Shown: positions 25,286-34,508 of the stretch, in pieces
Position numbering within the stretch: position 1 is the stretch's first letter
How the letters are laid out: each line of letters starts with the position of its first letter
Origin: Palsa-883 sp963826975
Lineage (GTDB): Bacteria > Pseudomonadota > Alphaproteobacteria > Acetobacterales > Acetobacteraceae
Assembly: GCA_963826975.1 (NCBI GenBank)
Contig: CAWGZJ010000012.1
Coordinates: 186,001 to 250,000 of the forward strand
Reading direction: 5' to 3'
DNA: 64,000 nt
Made by a program: the position numbers and the translations under genes
The notes under the pieces: generated by a model
Database searches by the model: none
What the model was told of the DNA's origin: nothing
The model's input: the letters and a program-made list of their open reading frames with translations, nothing else

Positions 25286-27453
25286 GAAGTCTCGCCCGCC
25301 TGGGCTTCCGGTCCGATCTGGCGGTGGTCGCCGTTCTGATCGCCGCCATCATGCTGATGATCGTGCCGATGCCGACCGTAGCGGTCGACACGCTGCTCGC
25401 CTTCAACCTCGGTGCCAGCGTGCTGCTGCTGATGGTGGCGTTCTATCTGCAATCCCCTGTGCAGTTCTCGACATTGCCCGCGGTCATCCTGCTCGCAACG
25501 GTTTTTCGGCTGTCATTGTCTATCGCGATCACGCGCCTTGTGCTGCTGCAGGCCGACGCCGGCGAAATCATCCGCACCTTCGGCGAGTTTGTGGTGGCCG
25601 GCAACATCATGGTCGGTCTGGTTATTTTCCTCATCATCACCATCGTTCAGTTCATCGTGATCACGAAAGGCGCCGAGCGTATCGCCGAGGTGGCGGCGCG
25701 CTTCAGCCTGGATGCCATGCCCGGCAAGCAGATGGCGATCGACGCGGATCTGCGCAGCGGGGAGATCGATCAGGCAGCCGGCCGTCAGCGGCGACGCGCG
25801 CTGGAGCAGGAAAGCCAACTCTACGGCGCCATGGACGGCGCCATGAAGTTCGTGAAGGGCGATGCCATCGCAGGGCTTGTCATCATCGTCATCAACCTGG
25901 TCGGCGGCCTCGCGGTCGGTGTGCTGCAGCACGGCATGTCGTTCGCGCAGGCCGGGCAAACCTACAGCATTCTGACCATCGGCGACGGGCTTGTTGCGCA
26001 AATCCCTGCGCTGATCGTTTCGATCACGGCAGGCACGGTGGTGACGCGCGTGGCCGGCGGCGATGCCGACAGCCTTGGCGGCGAGATCGCCTTGCAACTG
26101 GGCAAGGACAGCCGTGCGTTGTGGCTCGCCGCTGCGATCGCCGCGATGATCGGCTTCATCCCCGGTTTTCCCACCGTCATTTTTCTGGCGATCGCTGTCG
26201 GCCTAGGTTTCCTTGCCCGCGCGGCGTCACATCGTCGGATCGCCATCGACCGGCAAGATGCGTCGCCGACGCCGGCTGTTCCGCCGCCGGCCGCGCGCGT
26301 GCAAATGGTCGTCTCCCATGCACTTGCCGCCGAATTCACCACGGAGCGGCTGCAGGGCGCGACCGCGCGCGCCGGTGCGGCGTTGGCGCGCGAGCTCGGC
26401 ATTCCGGTGCCCGCGGCCGATGTCCATGAAGCTGTCTTGCCCGATCGCGGCTTCCGCATCGATCTGGACGGCGTGCCGCTGGCTGACGGCGAAATCCCGC
26501 CCGACGGACTGCTGCTGCGCGACGATCCCGAGAATGCGGAATTAGCCGGCGTCGCCGTCGTGCATGGCAGACCGTTGCCCGGTGTGGCAGAGCCGGTTTG
26601 GATTCCCACCGCGCAACGCCTCGCAGCGTCCGGCGCGGGCCTCGGCTTCACAGAGCCGGCCGACGTGCTGGGGCAATCGATGGCCGCAACGCTGCGGCGA
26701 CATTCCGGCCAGATCATGGGCATCCAGGAGGCGCGGCAGATCCTGTCGGCCGGTGAGGTGCAATGGGGCGAGTTGGTGCGCGAAGTACAGCGCGTCGTTC
26801 CGCTGCAGCGGATGGCCGATCTGTTTCGCCGGCTGCTGGAAGAGGGCCTGTCGCTGCGCAACCTGCGCGGCGTGCTGGAATCGCTACTGGAACATGCCGC
26901 TCGCGAACAGGATCCCGCGCTGCTGGCCGAAACGGTGCGCGCCGGCATGCGGCGCCAGATCTGCCACGCCTATGCCGACAAACTGGGCGTGATTGGCGCG
27001 TTCATTGTCGATGCCGAGGCGGAAAACCTGCTGCGCAACGCGATCCAGCAAAGCGGCGGCGGTTCGCGTTTCAACCTTGCCGAAGGCGCCATGACGGCCC
27101 TGGTGGAGCGCGTGCGGGCTGAGGTCGCGGGCTCGCGCGGACCAGGCCCGGTCGTCCTGACCGCGCTCGACCTACGCCGCCATTTGCGTGGATTGCTGGC
27201 AAACAATGGTGTTCATACCCCGGTTCTTTCCTTCTACGATCTGTTGCCGGAGTTCACCGTGCAGCCGCTTGGCACCATACGGTTGTCCGCCGCCGCCGAG
27301 CCCACTACTGGTGCGACAGCGGAAAGACCCGCCGGTGGCACGGTTGCTGAGCGCGCGGTGGCCGCGGCGGCAGAACGTAACGCGCCAGAACGGAGCGTGA
27401 TGGAACCACGCGCCGAGCTGCCGCAGCCGCCGGTGATCGGGCGCGCCGCATGA
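25282..27453 (+). CDS. sctV: T3SS major export gate protein SctV
   Basis: 723 residues, FlhA/SctV family. About seven or eight N-terminal membrane helices, the FHIPEP-type cytoplasmic loop (VITKGAERIAEVAARFSLDA, PGKQMAIDADLRSGEID) and the SITAGTVVTRV segment lead to a large cytosolic domain (about 340-723) with the GQIMGIQEARQILS and ANNGVHTPVLSFYDLLPEFT elements. It forms the nonameric ring that receives substrates. The 4-bp overlaps on both sides show tight operon structure. The last about 50 residues are low-complexity. Confidence 0.96.
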   Translation: MRSLARLGFRSDLAVVAVLIAAIMLMIVPMPTVAVDTLLAFNLGASVLLLMVAFYLQSPVQFSTLPAVILLATVFRLSLSIAITRLVLLQADAGEIIRTFGEFVVAGNIMVGLVIFLIITIVQFIVITKGAERIAEVAARFSLDAMPGKQMAIDADLRSGEIDQAAGRQRRRALEQESQLYGAMDGAMKFVKGDAIAGLVIIVINLVGGLAVGVLQHGMSFAQAGQTYSILTIGDGLVAQIPALIVSITAGTVVTRVAGGDADSLGGEIALQLGKDSRALWLAAAIAAMIGFIPGFPTVIFLAIAVGLGFLARAASHRRIAIDRQDASPTPAVPPPAARVQMVVSHALAAEFTTERLQGATARAGAALARELGIPVPAADVHEAVLPDRGFRIDLDGVPLADGEIPPDGLLLRDDPENAELAGVAVVHGRPLPGVAEPVWIPTAQRLAASGAGLGFTEPADVLGQSMAATLRRHSGQIMGIQEARQILSAGEVQWGELVREVQRVVPLQRMADLFRRLLEEGLSLRNLRGVLESLLEHAAREQDPALLAETVRAGMRRQICHAYADKLGVIGAFIVDAEAENLLRNAIQQSGGGSRFNLAEGAMTALVERVRAEVAGSRGPGPVVLTALDLRRHLRGLLANNGVHTPVLSFYDLLPEFTVQPLGTIRLSAAAEPTTGATAERPAGGTVAERAVAAAAERNAPERSVMEPRAELPQPPVIGRAA

Positions 27454-28292
27454 CCCCGGACGCCCTGACCCCAGACGCCACGACCTCACACGCCATGACA
27501 TTGACCGCACTCATCACCATGGCAAGGCTGCCGATGGCGGCATTCGGTCTGGGCATCGCGCGCGGCCTTGGCCTGCTGCAAATCCTGCCGATCTCGACCC
27601 GGCTCGGCCTGCTCGGCATGCATCGCGCCGCGGTGGCTGCCGCGCTGGCGCTGCTGTTGTTGCCATTGTTGATGGCGCAACTCGCGGCGGCGCCGCCGAG
27701 CGGTGTCCATCTGGTCTTGCTCGCCATCAAGGAAGGCCTGATCGGCTTTCTGCTCGGCGTGATCTTTGCCGTTCCGTTCTGGGTGGCGGAGACCACGGGG
27801 GAGCTGATCGATCAGCAGCGTGGATCGACCAGCGCGGTCACCGCCGACCCGGCCGGCGAGGATCAGACCGGCATCACCGCGACGCTGCTCGTGTTGACGC
27901 TGACGACGATCTTTATGGTGTCGGGCGGCATGCACTGGCTGATCGACGCGCTGTACCGCAGCTACCTGCTCTGGCCGGCCGGTGAACTCGTGCCGCGGCT
28001 GGCTTCCGGCGCGGCGATGCATGTGCTCGGCGTGCTTGACAGCATCCTTGCATCCGGGCTGCTGCTCGCATCCCCGCTGGTGGTGGCAATGCTCCTGGTC
28101 GAGTTGTCGGTCGGGTTCATCAACCGTTTCATGCCGCAACTCAACGTTTTCCTTCTGTCGATGCCGCTGAAGGGGCTGGTGCAGGTCATCGGTCTGCCGA
28201 TTTACGCCGTTTTCCTCATCGCCTATCTGCGCGGCGGCCTTGCACCGCTGCAACATCTGCAGGACGAGTTGCGCCTGCTGTCCGGATCGTGA
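27450..28292 (+). CDS. sctT: T3SS export apparatus protein SctT
   Basis: 280 residues, FliR/SctT family, with about six to eight hydrophobic helices and the signature VAETTGELIDQQRGSTSA. It completes the SctR5-SctT1-SctS4 gate. ATG 27450 overlaps the sctV stop by 4 bp; ATG 27495 is an alternative start that trims a polar leader. Here sctT and sctU sit with sctV, separated from sctR and sctS, unlike the common sctRSTU order. Confidence 0.93.
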   Translation: MTPDALTPDATTSHAMTLTALITMARLPMAAFGLGIARGLGLLQILPISTRLGLLGMHRAAVAAALALLLLPLLMAQLAAAPPSGVHLVLLAIKEGLIGFLLGVIFAVPFWVAETTGELIDQQRGSTSAVTADPAGEDQTGITATLLVLTLTTIFMVSGGMHWLIDALYRSYLLWPAGELVPRLASGAAMHVLGVLDSILASGLLLASPLVVAMLLVELSVGFINRFMPQLNVFLLSMPLKGLVQVIGLPIYAVFLIAYLRGGLAPLQHLQDELRLLSGS

Positions 28293-28296
28293 GCCG

Positions 28297-29343
28297 ATGG
28301 CAAATGATCAGAGCGAAGAAAAAACCCTCCCGCCAACGCGGAAGAAGCTGCGCGATGCGCGCGAGAAGGGCCAGGTCGCACGCAGCCGGGATCTGACCTC
28401 CGGCATTTCGCTGGCCGGCGCGATCGGCTTCCTGATGCTCAGCGGCGGCACGATCGTTGCGGCAGCGGTCGCGATGTTCGAAACCGCCGGCAACGTCGCC
28501 GCCGGCGATTTCATGCTCGGCCTGGACGCAGTCTCGGCAGCGGTGATGCACGCCGGATTGTGGACGGTGCTGCCGCTGCTGCTGCTCGGCCCGATGCTGG
28601 TGGTCATCGCCTCGACAGTAATACTGCAGGGCATCCCGTTCTCCGTCGATCCGCTGATGCCACGGCTGGAGAAGATCAATCCGGCTGAGGGATTCAAGCG
28701 ATTGTTCCAGTTGCGCTCTGTGGTCGAACTGGTGAAATCGCTGGTCAAGATGGCGCTGATTGCCACGCTCCTGCTGGTGGTGCTGATGGGCGGCCTCAAT
28801 GCCCTGGTGCAACTGCCAGGCTGCGGCATCGGCTGCGTTCCGGGCGTGCTGCATGCCCTGGGTTTCCCTCTGCTTGGCGGCGCGCTGGCGATTTTCGCTG
28901 TGACCGGCCTGCTCGATGTCGGGCTGCAGCGCTGGCTGTTCCTGCGCGATCAGAAAATGAGTCCGTCCGAGGCAAAGCGCGAACGCAAGGATTCCGACGG
29001 CGATCCGCATCTGCGCCGCGAGCGGCGGCGCATCATGCGGGAAGCGGTGCGGCTCGCCGGCGGCCTTGGGTTGCGCCGCGCGACCGTCGTCGTGCACGAC
29101 GGTGGCGGCACCACCATCGGGCTGCGCTACAAGATCAACGAGATGCCGGCGCCAGTCGTGGTCTGCCGCGCGCGCGGCAGCCGTGCGAGCACGATGCTGG
29201 CCGAGGCACGCGAGATCAGGTTGCCGGCGACCGAGGATGCCAACCTAGCCGCCAGCCTCTACCGGGTGCCGCCGGGGCACGGAATTCCCGAGCACCTGTT
29301 TCGCCCGGTCGCGTTGGCGCTGTCCCGCGCCGGGGTGGTGTAG
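28297..29343 (+). CDS. sctU: T3SS switch protein SctU lacking the NPTH motif
   Basis: 348 residues. Opens with EEKTLPPTRKKLRDAREKGQ, has four membrane helices (about 35-210), EGFKRLFQLRSVVELVKSLV and the linker MSPSEAKRERKDSDGDPHLR, all classic FlhB/SctU features. At the self-cleavage site the expected V-V-N-P-T-H is replaced by VVVHDGGGTT (about 264-273), after which IGLRYKINEMPAPVVVCRAR follows the normal fold. Asparagine, proline and histidine of the motif are all gone while the rest is intact, so the protein probably cannot autocleave. The C-terminal tail (HGIPEHLFRPVALALSRAG) is otherwise well preserved. Confidence 0.92.
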   Translation: MANDQSEEKTLPPTRKKLRDAREKGQVARSRDLTSGISLAGAIGFLMLSGGTIVAAAVAMFETAGNVAAGDFMLGLDAVSAAVMHAGLWTVLPLLLLGPMLVVIASTVILQGIPFSVDPLMPRLEKINPAEGFKRLFQLRSVVELVKSLVKMALIATLLLVVLMGGLNALVQLPGCGIGCVPGVLHALGFPLLGGALAIFAVTGLLDVGLQRWLFLRDQKMSPSEAKRERKDSDGDPHLRRERRRIMREAVRLAGGLGLRRATVVVHDGGGTTIGLRYKINEMPAPVVVCRARGSRASTMLAEAREIRLPATEDANLAASLYRVPPGHGIPEHLFRPVALALSRAGVV

Positions 29344-29345
29344 CG

Positions 29346-31439
29346 ATGTCTGGCGCGGGCGCCGGCAATGGCATCGGGTCCGGCGGTGTGTGGCTGGAGT
29401 CGCCGCTTGCCGAGACGGCCGATCGGCCGCAGCAATGGAGCGAAGTTGTGCGCGGCGTGGCGACGGCACAGTTTGATGCCGCCATCACGGCGCCGGTTGC
29501 GCTGGCGCTCAATCCGCCGGCCGTGTTCGACATGACCGCTCTGCGGCCCGAGATGGTGCGTGATACGGCGGCGTTCGAAGATCCGCGGACCGGTTTGACC
29601 GGACCGATGCTGCTGCCGGGCAGTATGCCGCCTGTCACGGAGTCGGTCGAGACGCAGCAGACCGGTCCGGCCGCCCTTAACTCGCCGCTGGCGGCGTCCG
29701 CCACGGCGCCGGTTGCGCTGGCGCTCAATCCGCCAGCCGCGTTCGACATGACCGCTTTGCGGCCCGGGATGGCACCTGATACGGCGGCTTTCGAAAATCT
29801 TCCGGCCGATTTGACCGACCCGGTATCGGTGCCTAGCAGCTTGCCGCCTGTCACGGCGTTGATCCGGGCGCAGGATACCGATCTGGCGGCCCTGAGTTCG
29901 CCGCTGGCGGCTTCTGCCGGGGTGCCGCAGGGGCTTGCCGCGGCACTGCTGGCGGCGGGTTATGGCGGCAGCGTTTCGGCGAACACTGCCCCGCCTGCTG
30001 TGGCGCGGTCGCCGGGTACGCTCGGCCCCGTGGGCGGAGCAGTGCCGATTCCCACAGGTAGCACGGTGCCCCCGGTCGGTAACCAAGCTGGCGCGCCACG
30101 GCTCGCTTCCCAGGTCATCGGCCGGCTGAACCTCCCGTTGTCCACGACGGGAACCGCTGCCGGCGCAGCGCGGCTGCCGACCGCGTCCAATGGCGGCCGA
30201 TCGCCAACGCCCACTGCCGGTCCAATTGCCGGTCGGGCCAACAGCGTAGCGGCGCAGGCGCCACCCTGGACGCAGGCCGGGTCCGCGACGCCTGTGCCGG
30301 CTGTCGCAGCGTCGACGCGTTCGGGCGACGCGCCGGCTGTTACACCATCGGCGCGTCCGGGCGACAGCGCCGCGCCGGGACCCGCCGCACACAGTGGCTC
30401 ACTGTCGGGCCTGCTTACGGCATCGGCGTTGCTCGTCGCAGCCGGCCTACCGCCCGACGCGGCCCGTGTGATGCTGCCGCCGCTTACCGGCGGCGTGGTC
30501 AGTGATGACGGCAAGGTCGTCGCTTACAGCGAGCGCCGTTCGGTGCCGATCGATCTTGCGCCTGCGGTCGCCGAGGTACCGGCCTGGCGGCTGGACGATA
30601 CGCAGACCCTGGTGACGGTCGGGTCGGCGGGGCCCAGGGCGGCGACGCTGCGGGCGGCGGACCTGTATCGTTGCCTGGTCGATCGCCAAGGTGGCCTGGA
30701 CGCGCTGCGGCCGGACGAAGGGTTCGCCACGTGGGAAGGCTCGCCGCTGTGGCTGTCACTGGCAGCGATCCGCAAGTCGACCGCCCTGGGTGTGCTGGCC
30801 GCCTACGCCCCCGGACGCGTTCAGGTCATGCGCGCAGCCGGCGGCGACTGGCTGGTGGAACATGCCGGCGGCCCCTGGCGGGCACCGCGTTCGCTGCGCC
30901 ACGCCGCGGGGGCGGAAGACGACGCGGCGTTACTGCTGGATGTGTTGTACGGTGTTGCGGCCGCGCCGGAGTCCGCGGTGCGCGACCGCTTCGAGACCGC
31001 GAGTGCGGCGCTGCGTTTCGCCCATGCATTGTCCGGACCGGCCGGCTGGCGGGCGCAGGAGGCGTGGGCCATGGTCGCGCGCTGCTGCGCGGTTGCCGCG
31101 GCGCAGTCGGACGGCGCTGCGTCGCCGCTGGCGCGCGCCACACAGATCGCGCTTGCGGCTGTCGCTGACGGATTGGTGCCGGTGGCCGCGTCTGATTGCG
31201 TCGGCGCCGAACCAATCGGCCAGGATCGGTTTGTCGCGGCGGCACTGTCCGGCAATCCACACCGGCTCTCGGCGGCGTTGGGCAGCATCGGTCGGGCCAC
31301 GCTGAAACGGCTCAGCGGCGGCCATATCGAGGGACTCGGGGTCGTCGAGACGTTGGCGCTGGCGGTCTGGCTGCGGCGGTTGCCGCATGTTGCCAGTCAG
31401 GCCGCGCGTGCGCACGCCGTCGATGGCGGGTCGCCGTGA
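29346..31439 (+). CDS. 697-residue T3SS operon protein, internal duplication
   Basis: Unknown function. Begins 2 bp after sctU. Residues 47-190 are two 72-residue repeats (PVALALNPPA, FDMTALRP, DTAAFE, LPPVT, ALxSPLAASA); 190-370 is low-complexity Pro/Ala/Ser/Thr/Gly linker; 370-697 looks globular, with VVSDDGKVVAYSERRSVPID, PAWRLDDTQTLVTVGSAG and helical segments up to the C-terminus. No signal peptide or membrane helix is evident. The extended region and position after sctU suggest a length-control protein (SctP role) or a secreted substrate, but the C-terminal domain does not show the usual SctP signature. Confidence 0.6.
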   Translation: MSGAGAGNGIGSGGVWLESPLAETADRPQQWSEVVRGVATAQFDAAITAPVALALNPPAVFDMTALRPEMVRDTAAFEDPRTGLTGPMLLPGSMPPVTESVETQQTGPAALNSPLAASATAPVALALNPPAAFDMTALRPGMAPDTAAFENLPADLTDPVSVPSSLPPVTALIRAQDTDLAALSSPLAASAGVPQGLAAALLAAGYGGSVSANTAPPAVARSPGTLGPVGGAVPIPTGSTVPPVGNQAGAPRLASQVIGRLNLPLSTTGTAAGAARLPTASNGGRSPTPTAGPIAGRANSVAAQAPPWTQAGSATPVPAVAASTRSGDAPAVTPSARPGDSAAPGPAAHSGSLSGLLTASALLVAAGLPPDAARVMLPPLTGGVVSDDGKVVAYSERRSVPIDLAPAVAEVPAWRLDDTQTLVTVGSAGPRAATLRAADLYRCLVDRQGGLDALRPDEGFATWEGSPLWLSLAAIRKSTALGVLAAYAPGRVQVMRAAGGDWLVEHAGGPWRAPRSLRHAAGAEDDAALLLDVLYGVAAAPESAVRDRFETASAALRFAHALSGPAGWRAQEAWAMVARCCAVAAAQSDGAASPLARATQIALAAVADGLVPVAASDCVGAEPIGQDRFVAAALSGNPHRLSAALGSIGRATLKRLSGGHIEGLGVVETLALAVWLRRLPHVASQAARAHAVDGGSP
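29485..29916 (+). repeat. 216-bp direct duplication in the 697-residue protein gene
   Basis: Two adjacent 216-bp copies (cgccggttgcgctggcgctc at 29491 and 29707) encode the 72-residue repeats. They have diverged at many codons, so the duplication is not recent. Confidence 0.85.
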
Positions 31440-32416
31440 GGACCGGAAGAACCCAGCCCGCGATCAGGGGAATGCGCCGACCCGCCAGGCGGGGACGACG
31501 GCGTGCCGGCGTCACGACAATGCTCGGCCTTCTGGTGCTTTTCCCTGGCACGGCGCACGCGCAGACGCCCGACCTTGCGGCGATCACACAACGTGAGGAA
31601 GCGCTGATCGTGTTCTACGGCGGCGGCTCGCCGCTGTCGCCGCAGGAGCGGCAGGAAACGGCCGATATGGTTCAGCGCGAAATGCAACAGGCGCCGCGCG
31701 CTGAAATCGCGGCCGACGCCGGCGCGGCCAAGTTGCTGCGCGTGCTGCGCCAGGCCGGGCCGAAGCTGATCGCCGTTGCCCGTGAGGGCGGCCGCCTGAA
31801 TGCGCAGTTGCACGAGGCGGTCGATCCGGCACTGCAACAGGAGCAGGACATGGAGGCACGTGTCATCGCCGCACATGATGCGGTTATCGTGTTCGACGCA
31901 GCGCGCAAGCGGCTGATCAGTGAACAAACGCTGCGCATCCTACGGCAAGCCAACACATTGGGCGCGACCGTGTTCGGCGTGCTGCCGCCGGGACCGGCGT
32001 TCGTCGAGCAGATGCAAACGGCTGTACCGCAGGCCTACAAGGCGATGGATGATGGGATGCAGGATGCCATCGCGCATGCCGAGCGCGACATGCCTTATGC
32101 GCCCGGCTTCCTGCAAAGCCTCGATCCGCACAAGCGCGCCGGGTTCGTGCGGACCTACCGCGCCAAGATCATCGCCGCGCCAGACCCGGTGGGCCAGCAG
32201 CTCAACCTGGCGGAGGTGATGGCGGTCGTTGCCATGACAGCATACCGCCACGCGGCTACCGGCACTGGCACGCTCGGCACTGGCGCGCTCGCCGACCGAT
32301 TGCAGATGCAGGACCTGACCAACCGGCAACTGGAGGGAGCGGCGCGATCCTACTCGCCCACCTGCAACGTGACGCGTCCGGATGCAATGGCCAACTTTTC
32401 ATATTGCCATCCATGA
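31436..32416 (+). CDS. Exported protein of the T3SS operon
   Basis: About 326 residues from GTG 31436, whose last bases overlap the previous stop (GTGA); ATG 31472 is an alternative with a shorter leader. A very basic n-region (RRPARRGRRR), hydrophobic core and AHA cleavage site (GTAHA/QTPD) make a signal peptide. The mature protein is helical (QREEALIVFYGGGSPLSPQE, MVQREMQQAPRAEIAA) with a C-terminal pair of cysteines (SPTCNVTRP, NFSYCHP) that may form a disulfide in the periplasm. No family recognised. Directly precedes the secretin gene (ATGA overlap), so it may help secretin assembly or bridge the rings. Confidence 0.62.
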   Translation: MRTGRTQPAIRGMRRPARRGRRRAGVTTMLGLLVLFPGTAHAQTPDLAAITQREEALIVFYGGGSPLSPQERQETADMVQREMQQAPRAEIAADAGAAKLLRVLRQAGPKLIAVAREGGRLNAQLHEAVDPALQQEQDMEARVIAAHDAVIVFDAARKRLISEQTLRILRQANTLGATVFGVLPPGPAFVEQMQTAVPQAYKAMDDGMQDAIAHAERDMPYAPGFLQSLDPHKRAGFVRTYRAKIIAAPDPVGQQLNLAEVMAVVAMTAYRHAATGTGTLGTGALADRLQMQDLTNRQLEGAARSYSPTCNVTRPDAMANFSYCHP

Positions 32417-33756
32417 GGATTCCATCACCCCGTGCCGTGCTGTCGATCCTGGTCATGACGCTGGTGGCGCTATGCGTACCCGCCGCACGCGCACAAACTG
32501 ATGGATCGCGCGGATTGGTGTCGCTGTATGTCAGCGAAGGGCGGCTGCTGCGGCTTGACCAGAACGTGACCAACATCCTGATCGGCAACAATGCCATCGC
32601 CGACGTGCAGGTGGTTTCGCCGCGCGAGGTTTATGTCTACGGCCGCCAGTCTGGACAGACCACGTTGTCGGCGACCGGCAGCGACAGCGGCGTGGTGGCC
32701 CAGCTCGTCTTGCGGGTCGAGCGCAACGGCGCGGCGGCGGTGGCGGCATTGCCGCCGGGCAGTGCCATCTCGGTCGGTTTCGAAGGCAACCGCCTGGTGG
32801 TACGCGGCCCGGTGGCCAACCTTGGGCAGGCGCTGGAGACGCAATCCACGGCACAGGCTTTCAATCCCGGCAAACTGCCGCCGCTTGACCGCACGCAACT
32901 CGCCGGCGCGCAGCAGGTCACGTTGCGCGTACGCATCGCCGAGGTCTCGCGCACCACCATCAACCAGCTTGGCCTGAACCTGAACGTGCTTGCCACCCCG
33001 GGTAGCTTCATGGTCAGCCTGGTGACCGGCAGTTTCCTCGGGCAGACCGCCGTCAGTTCACTTACCACATCACTGACCGGCACGGGATCGGCATCGAATT
33101 TTGGCGAGGTTGGCGCAGGTGTGACCGGCGCCCGGGTCAACGCCAACGCGCTGCTGAACGCCTTGCAGAGCGAAGGTCTGCTGACCACCCTGGCGGAGCC
33201 CAACCTGACGACAATCTCTGGCGAGACGGCGAATTTCCACGCCGGCGGCGAGGTGCCGATCCCGGTGCCGCAATCCTTCGGCGTGACCACCATCGAATAT
33301 AAATCCTACGGCGTTCAACTATCCTTTACGCCGACGGTATTGCCGGGGGAACGAATCGCCATGCGCGTGCATCCCTCGGTGAGCGAGATCAGCACGGCCA
33401 ATGCGGTGACGATATCCGGTGTCTCGGTGCCCGCTTTCATCGAGCGCGAGGCCGAGGCCAACGTGGAAATCGCCAGCGGCCAAACACTCGCGATCGCCGG
33501 GTTGTTTCAACGCGACGAGCAGAACAATATCAATAAATTCCCGTTTCTGGGCGATGTGCCGGTACTGGGAGCATTGTTCCGCTCAACGGCCTATCAGCGT
33601 GACGAGACTGAACTGGTGATCCTGGTGACGCCGTTCCTGACACAGCCGGTGTCGAACCCGGCAGCCTACACGCTGCCGACCGACCAGCCGCCCGGAGGGC
33701 CTTCCGCGGGGCCGCCCGCCGCGCCGCCGGTGGCGGCTGGCTTTGTGGCGAACTGA
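32413..33756 (+). CDS. CpaC/RhcC2-like outer-membrane secretin
   Basis: 447 residues. Signal peptide about 1-27; a pilus-assembly N-terminal domain (SLYVSEGRLLRLDQNVTNIL, NNAIADVQVVSPREVYVYGR); a BON-like part (VGFEGNRLVVRGPVANLGQA); then the secretin domain, with VTLRVRIAEVSRTTINQLGL, ALQSEGLLTTLAEPNLTTIS, GGEVPIPVP and LAIAGLFQRDEQNNINKFPF followed by LGDVPVLGALFRS. This arrangement is that of CpaC from Tad pili rather than of classical SctC. No CpaF ATPase or Flp pilin is near, and the gene is inside the T3SS operon (ATGA overlap upstream), so it most likely forms the injectisome's outer-membrane pore together with the N0/N1 protein at 22158-22739. Confidence 0.85.
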   Translation: MRIPSPRAVLSILVMTLVALCVPAARAQTDGSRGLVSLYVSEGRLLRLDQNVTNILIGNNAIADVQVVSPREVYVYGRQSGQTTLSATGSDSGVVAQLVLRVERNGAAAVAALPPGSAISVGFEGNRLVVRGPVANLGQALETQSTAQAFNPGKLPPLDRTQLAGAQQVTLRVRIAEVSRTTINQLGLNLNVLATPGSFMVSLVTGSFLGQTAVSSLTTSLTGTGSASNFGEVGAGVTGARVNANALLNALQSEGLLTTLAEPNLTTISGETANFHAGGEVPIPVPQSFGVTTIEYKSYGVQLSFTPTVLPGERIAMRVHPSVSEISTANAVTISGVSVPAFIEREAEANVEIASGQTLAIAGLFQRDEQNNINKFPFLGDVPVLGALFRSTAYQRDETELVILVTPFLTQPVSNPAAYTLPTDQPPGGPSAGPPAAPPVAAGFVAN

Positions 33757-33761
33757 CGCCG

Positions 33762-34508
33762 ATGCGCCGCATCTGCCCGGTGATGGCTGTCCTGGCGGTC
33801 ACGCTCGTGGCCTGCGAGCCCGGCCCTCCGCCGCCAGCCTCGCAATACCGGCAGGCGGAGATTGTCCCACCCCTGGCGATCAGCTTCGCGCCGGGCGACA
33901 TGCACCTGCCGGAGACGGTGAAATGGGACTTGCGCCAGCTTGGCCGATCCCTGCCGGTGCAGACCGTGCCCGCGCTGCATGAGTCCGACGCCGGTCCGCT
34001 GGCCGCGCGGCGGGCGCAGGAGGTGGCTCGGCAACTCACGCGGCCGGTGCAGCTTGTTGTGGTGACCGACATGCCGGCGGACCAGACCGTTCTGGTTGTG
34101 ACGAACAGCGGCATCGTCGCCGATGCGTGCCGGGGTGGCGGCGTGCGGGAACTGGGTACGATGTGGCCCGGGAACGATGCCATTGCCCCGGTGCTGCTGC
34201 CGCCCGGCTGCGCCACCGCACAAGACATCGCAGTGCAGACCACCAGGCCCGAGGATCTGTTGCAGGGCCGGCCGCTGCCACCCGGCGCGGCCACGCCGTA
34301 TGCCGCGGCGATCGAACGCTACTATCACCGGAATGATGCGCCTCAGTCTAATGCGCAACAGTCTAATGCGGCCCAATCTAATGCGGCACAGTCTAACGCG
34401 GCACAGGGAGGGGCGCCGGCGGGTCCGTCTGGTTCGGCGGAGGGACCGAGTTCGACGCCGGGCGTCCTGGTGGGTCCGCTGCCGTCTGGGGGGCAGGGGT
34501 CGCAGTGA
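33762..34508 (+). CDS. CpaD-like lipoprotein
   Basis: 248 residues. A lipoprotein signal ends LVAC (Cys 18). The core has MHLPETVKWDLRQLGRSLPV and the CpaD-typical end PPGCATAQDIAVQTTRPEDL with LLQGRPLPPGAATPYAAAIE. In Tad systems CpaD is a periplasmic lipoprotein that supports the CpaC secretin; the same job is likely here, 5 bp after the secretin gene. The tail consists of four QSNAA-type 5-residue repeats and a Gly/Pro/Ser-rich end. Its last 116 bp overlap the convergent TPR gene. Confidence 0.75.
   Translation: MRRICPVMAVLAVTLVACEPGPPPPASQYRQAEIVPPLAISFAPGDMHLPETVKWDLRQLGRSLPVQTVPALHESDAGPLAARRAQEVARQLTRPVQLVVVTDMPADQTVLVVTNSGIVADACRGGGVRELGTMWPGNDAIAPVLLPPGCATAQDIAVQTTRPEDLLQGRPLPPGAATPYAAAIERYYHRNDAPQSNAQQSNAAQSNAAQSNAAQGGAPAGPSGSAEGPSSTPGVLVGPLPSGGQGSQ
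34344..34406 (+). repeat. 15-bp tandem repeat, four copies
   Basis: cagtctaatgcgcaa and three close variants, encoding QSNAQ, QSNAA, QSNAA, QSNAA, in the tail of the CpaD-like gene and partly within the overlap with the convergent gene. Confidence 0.85.
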
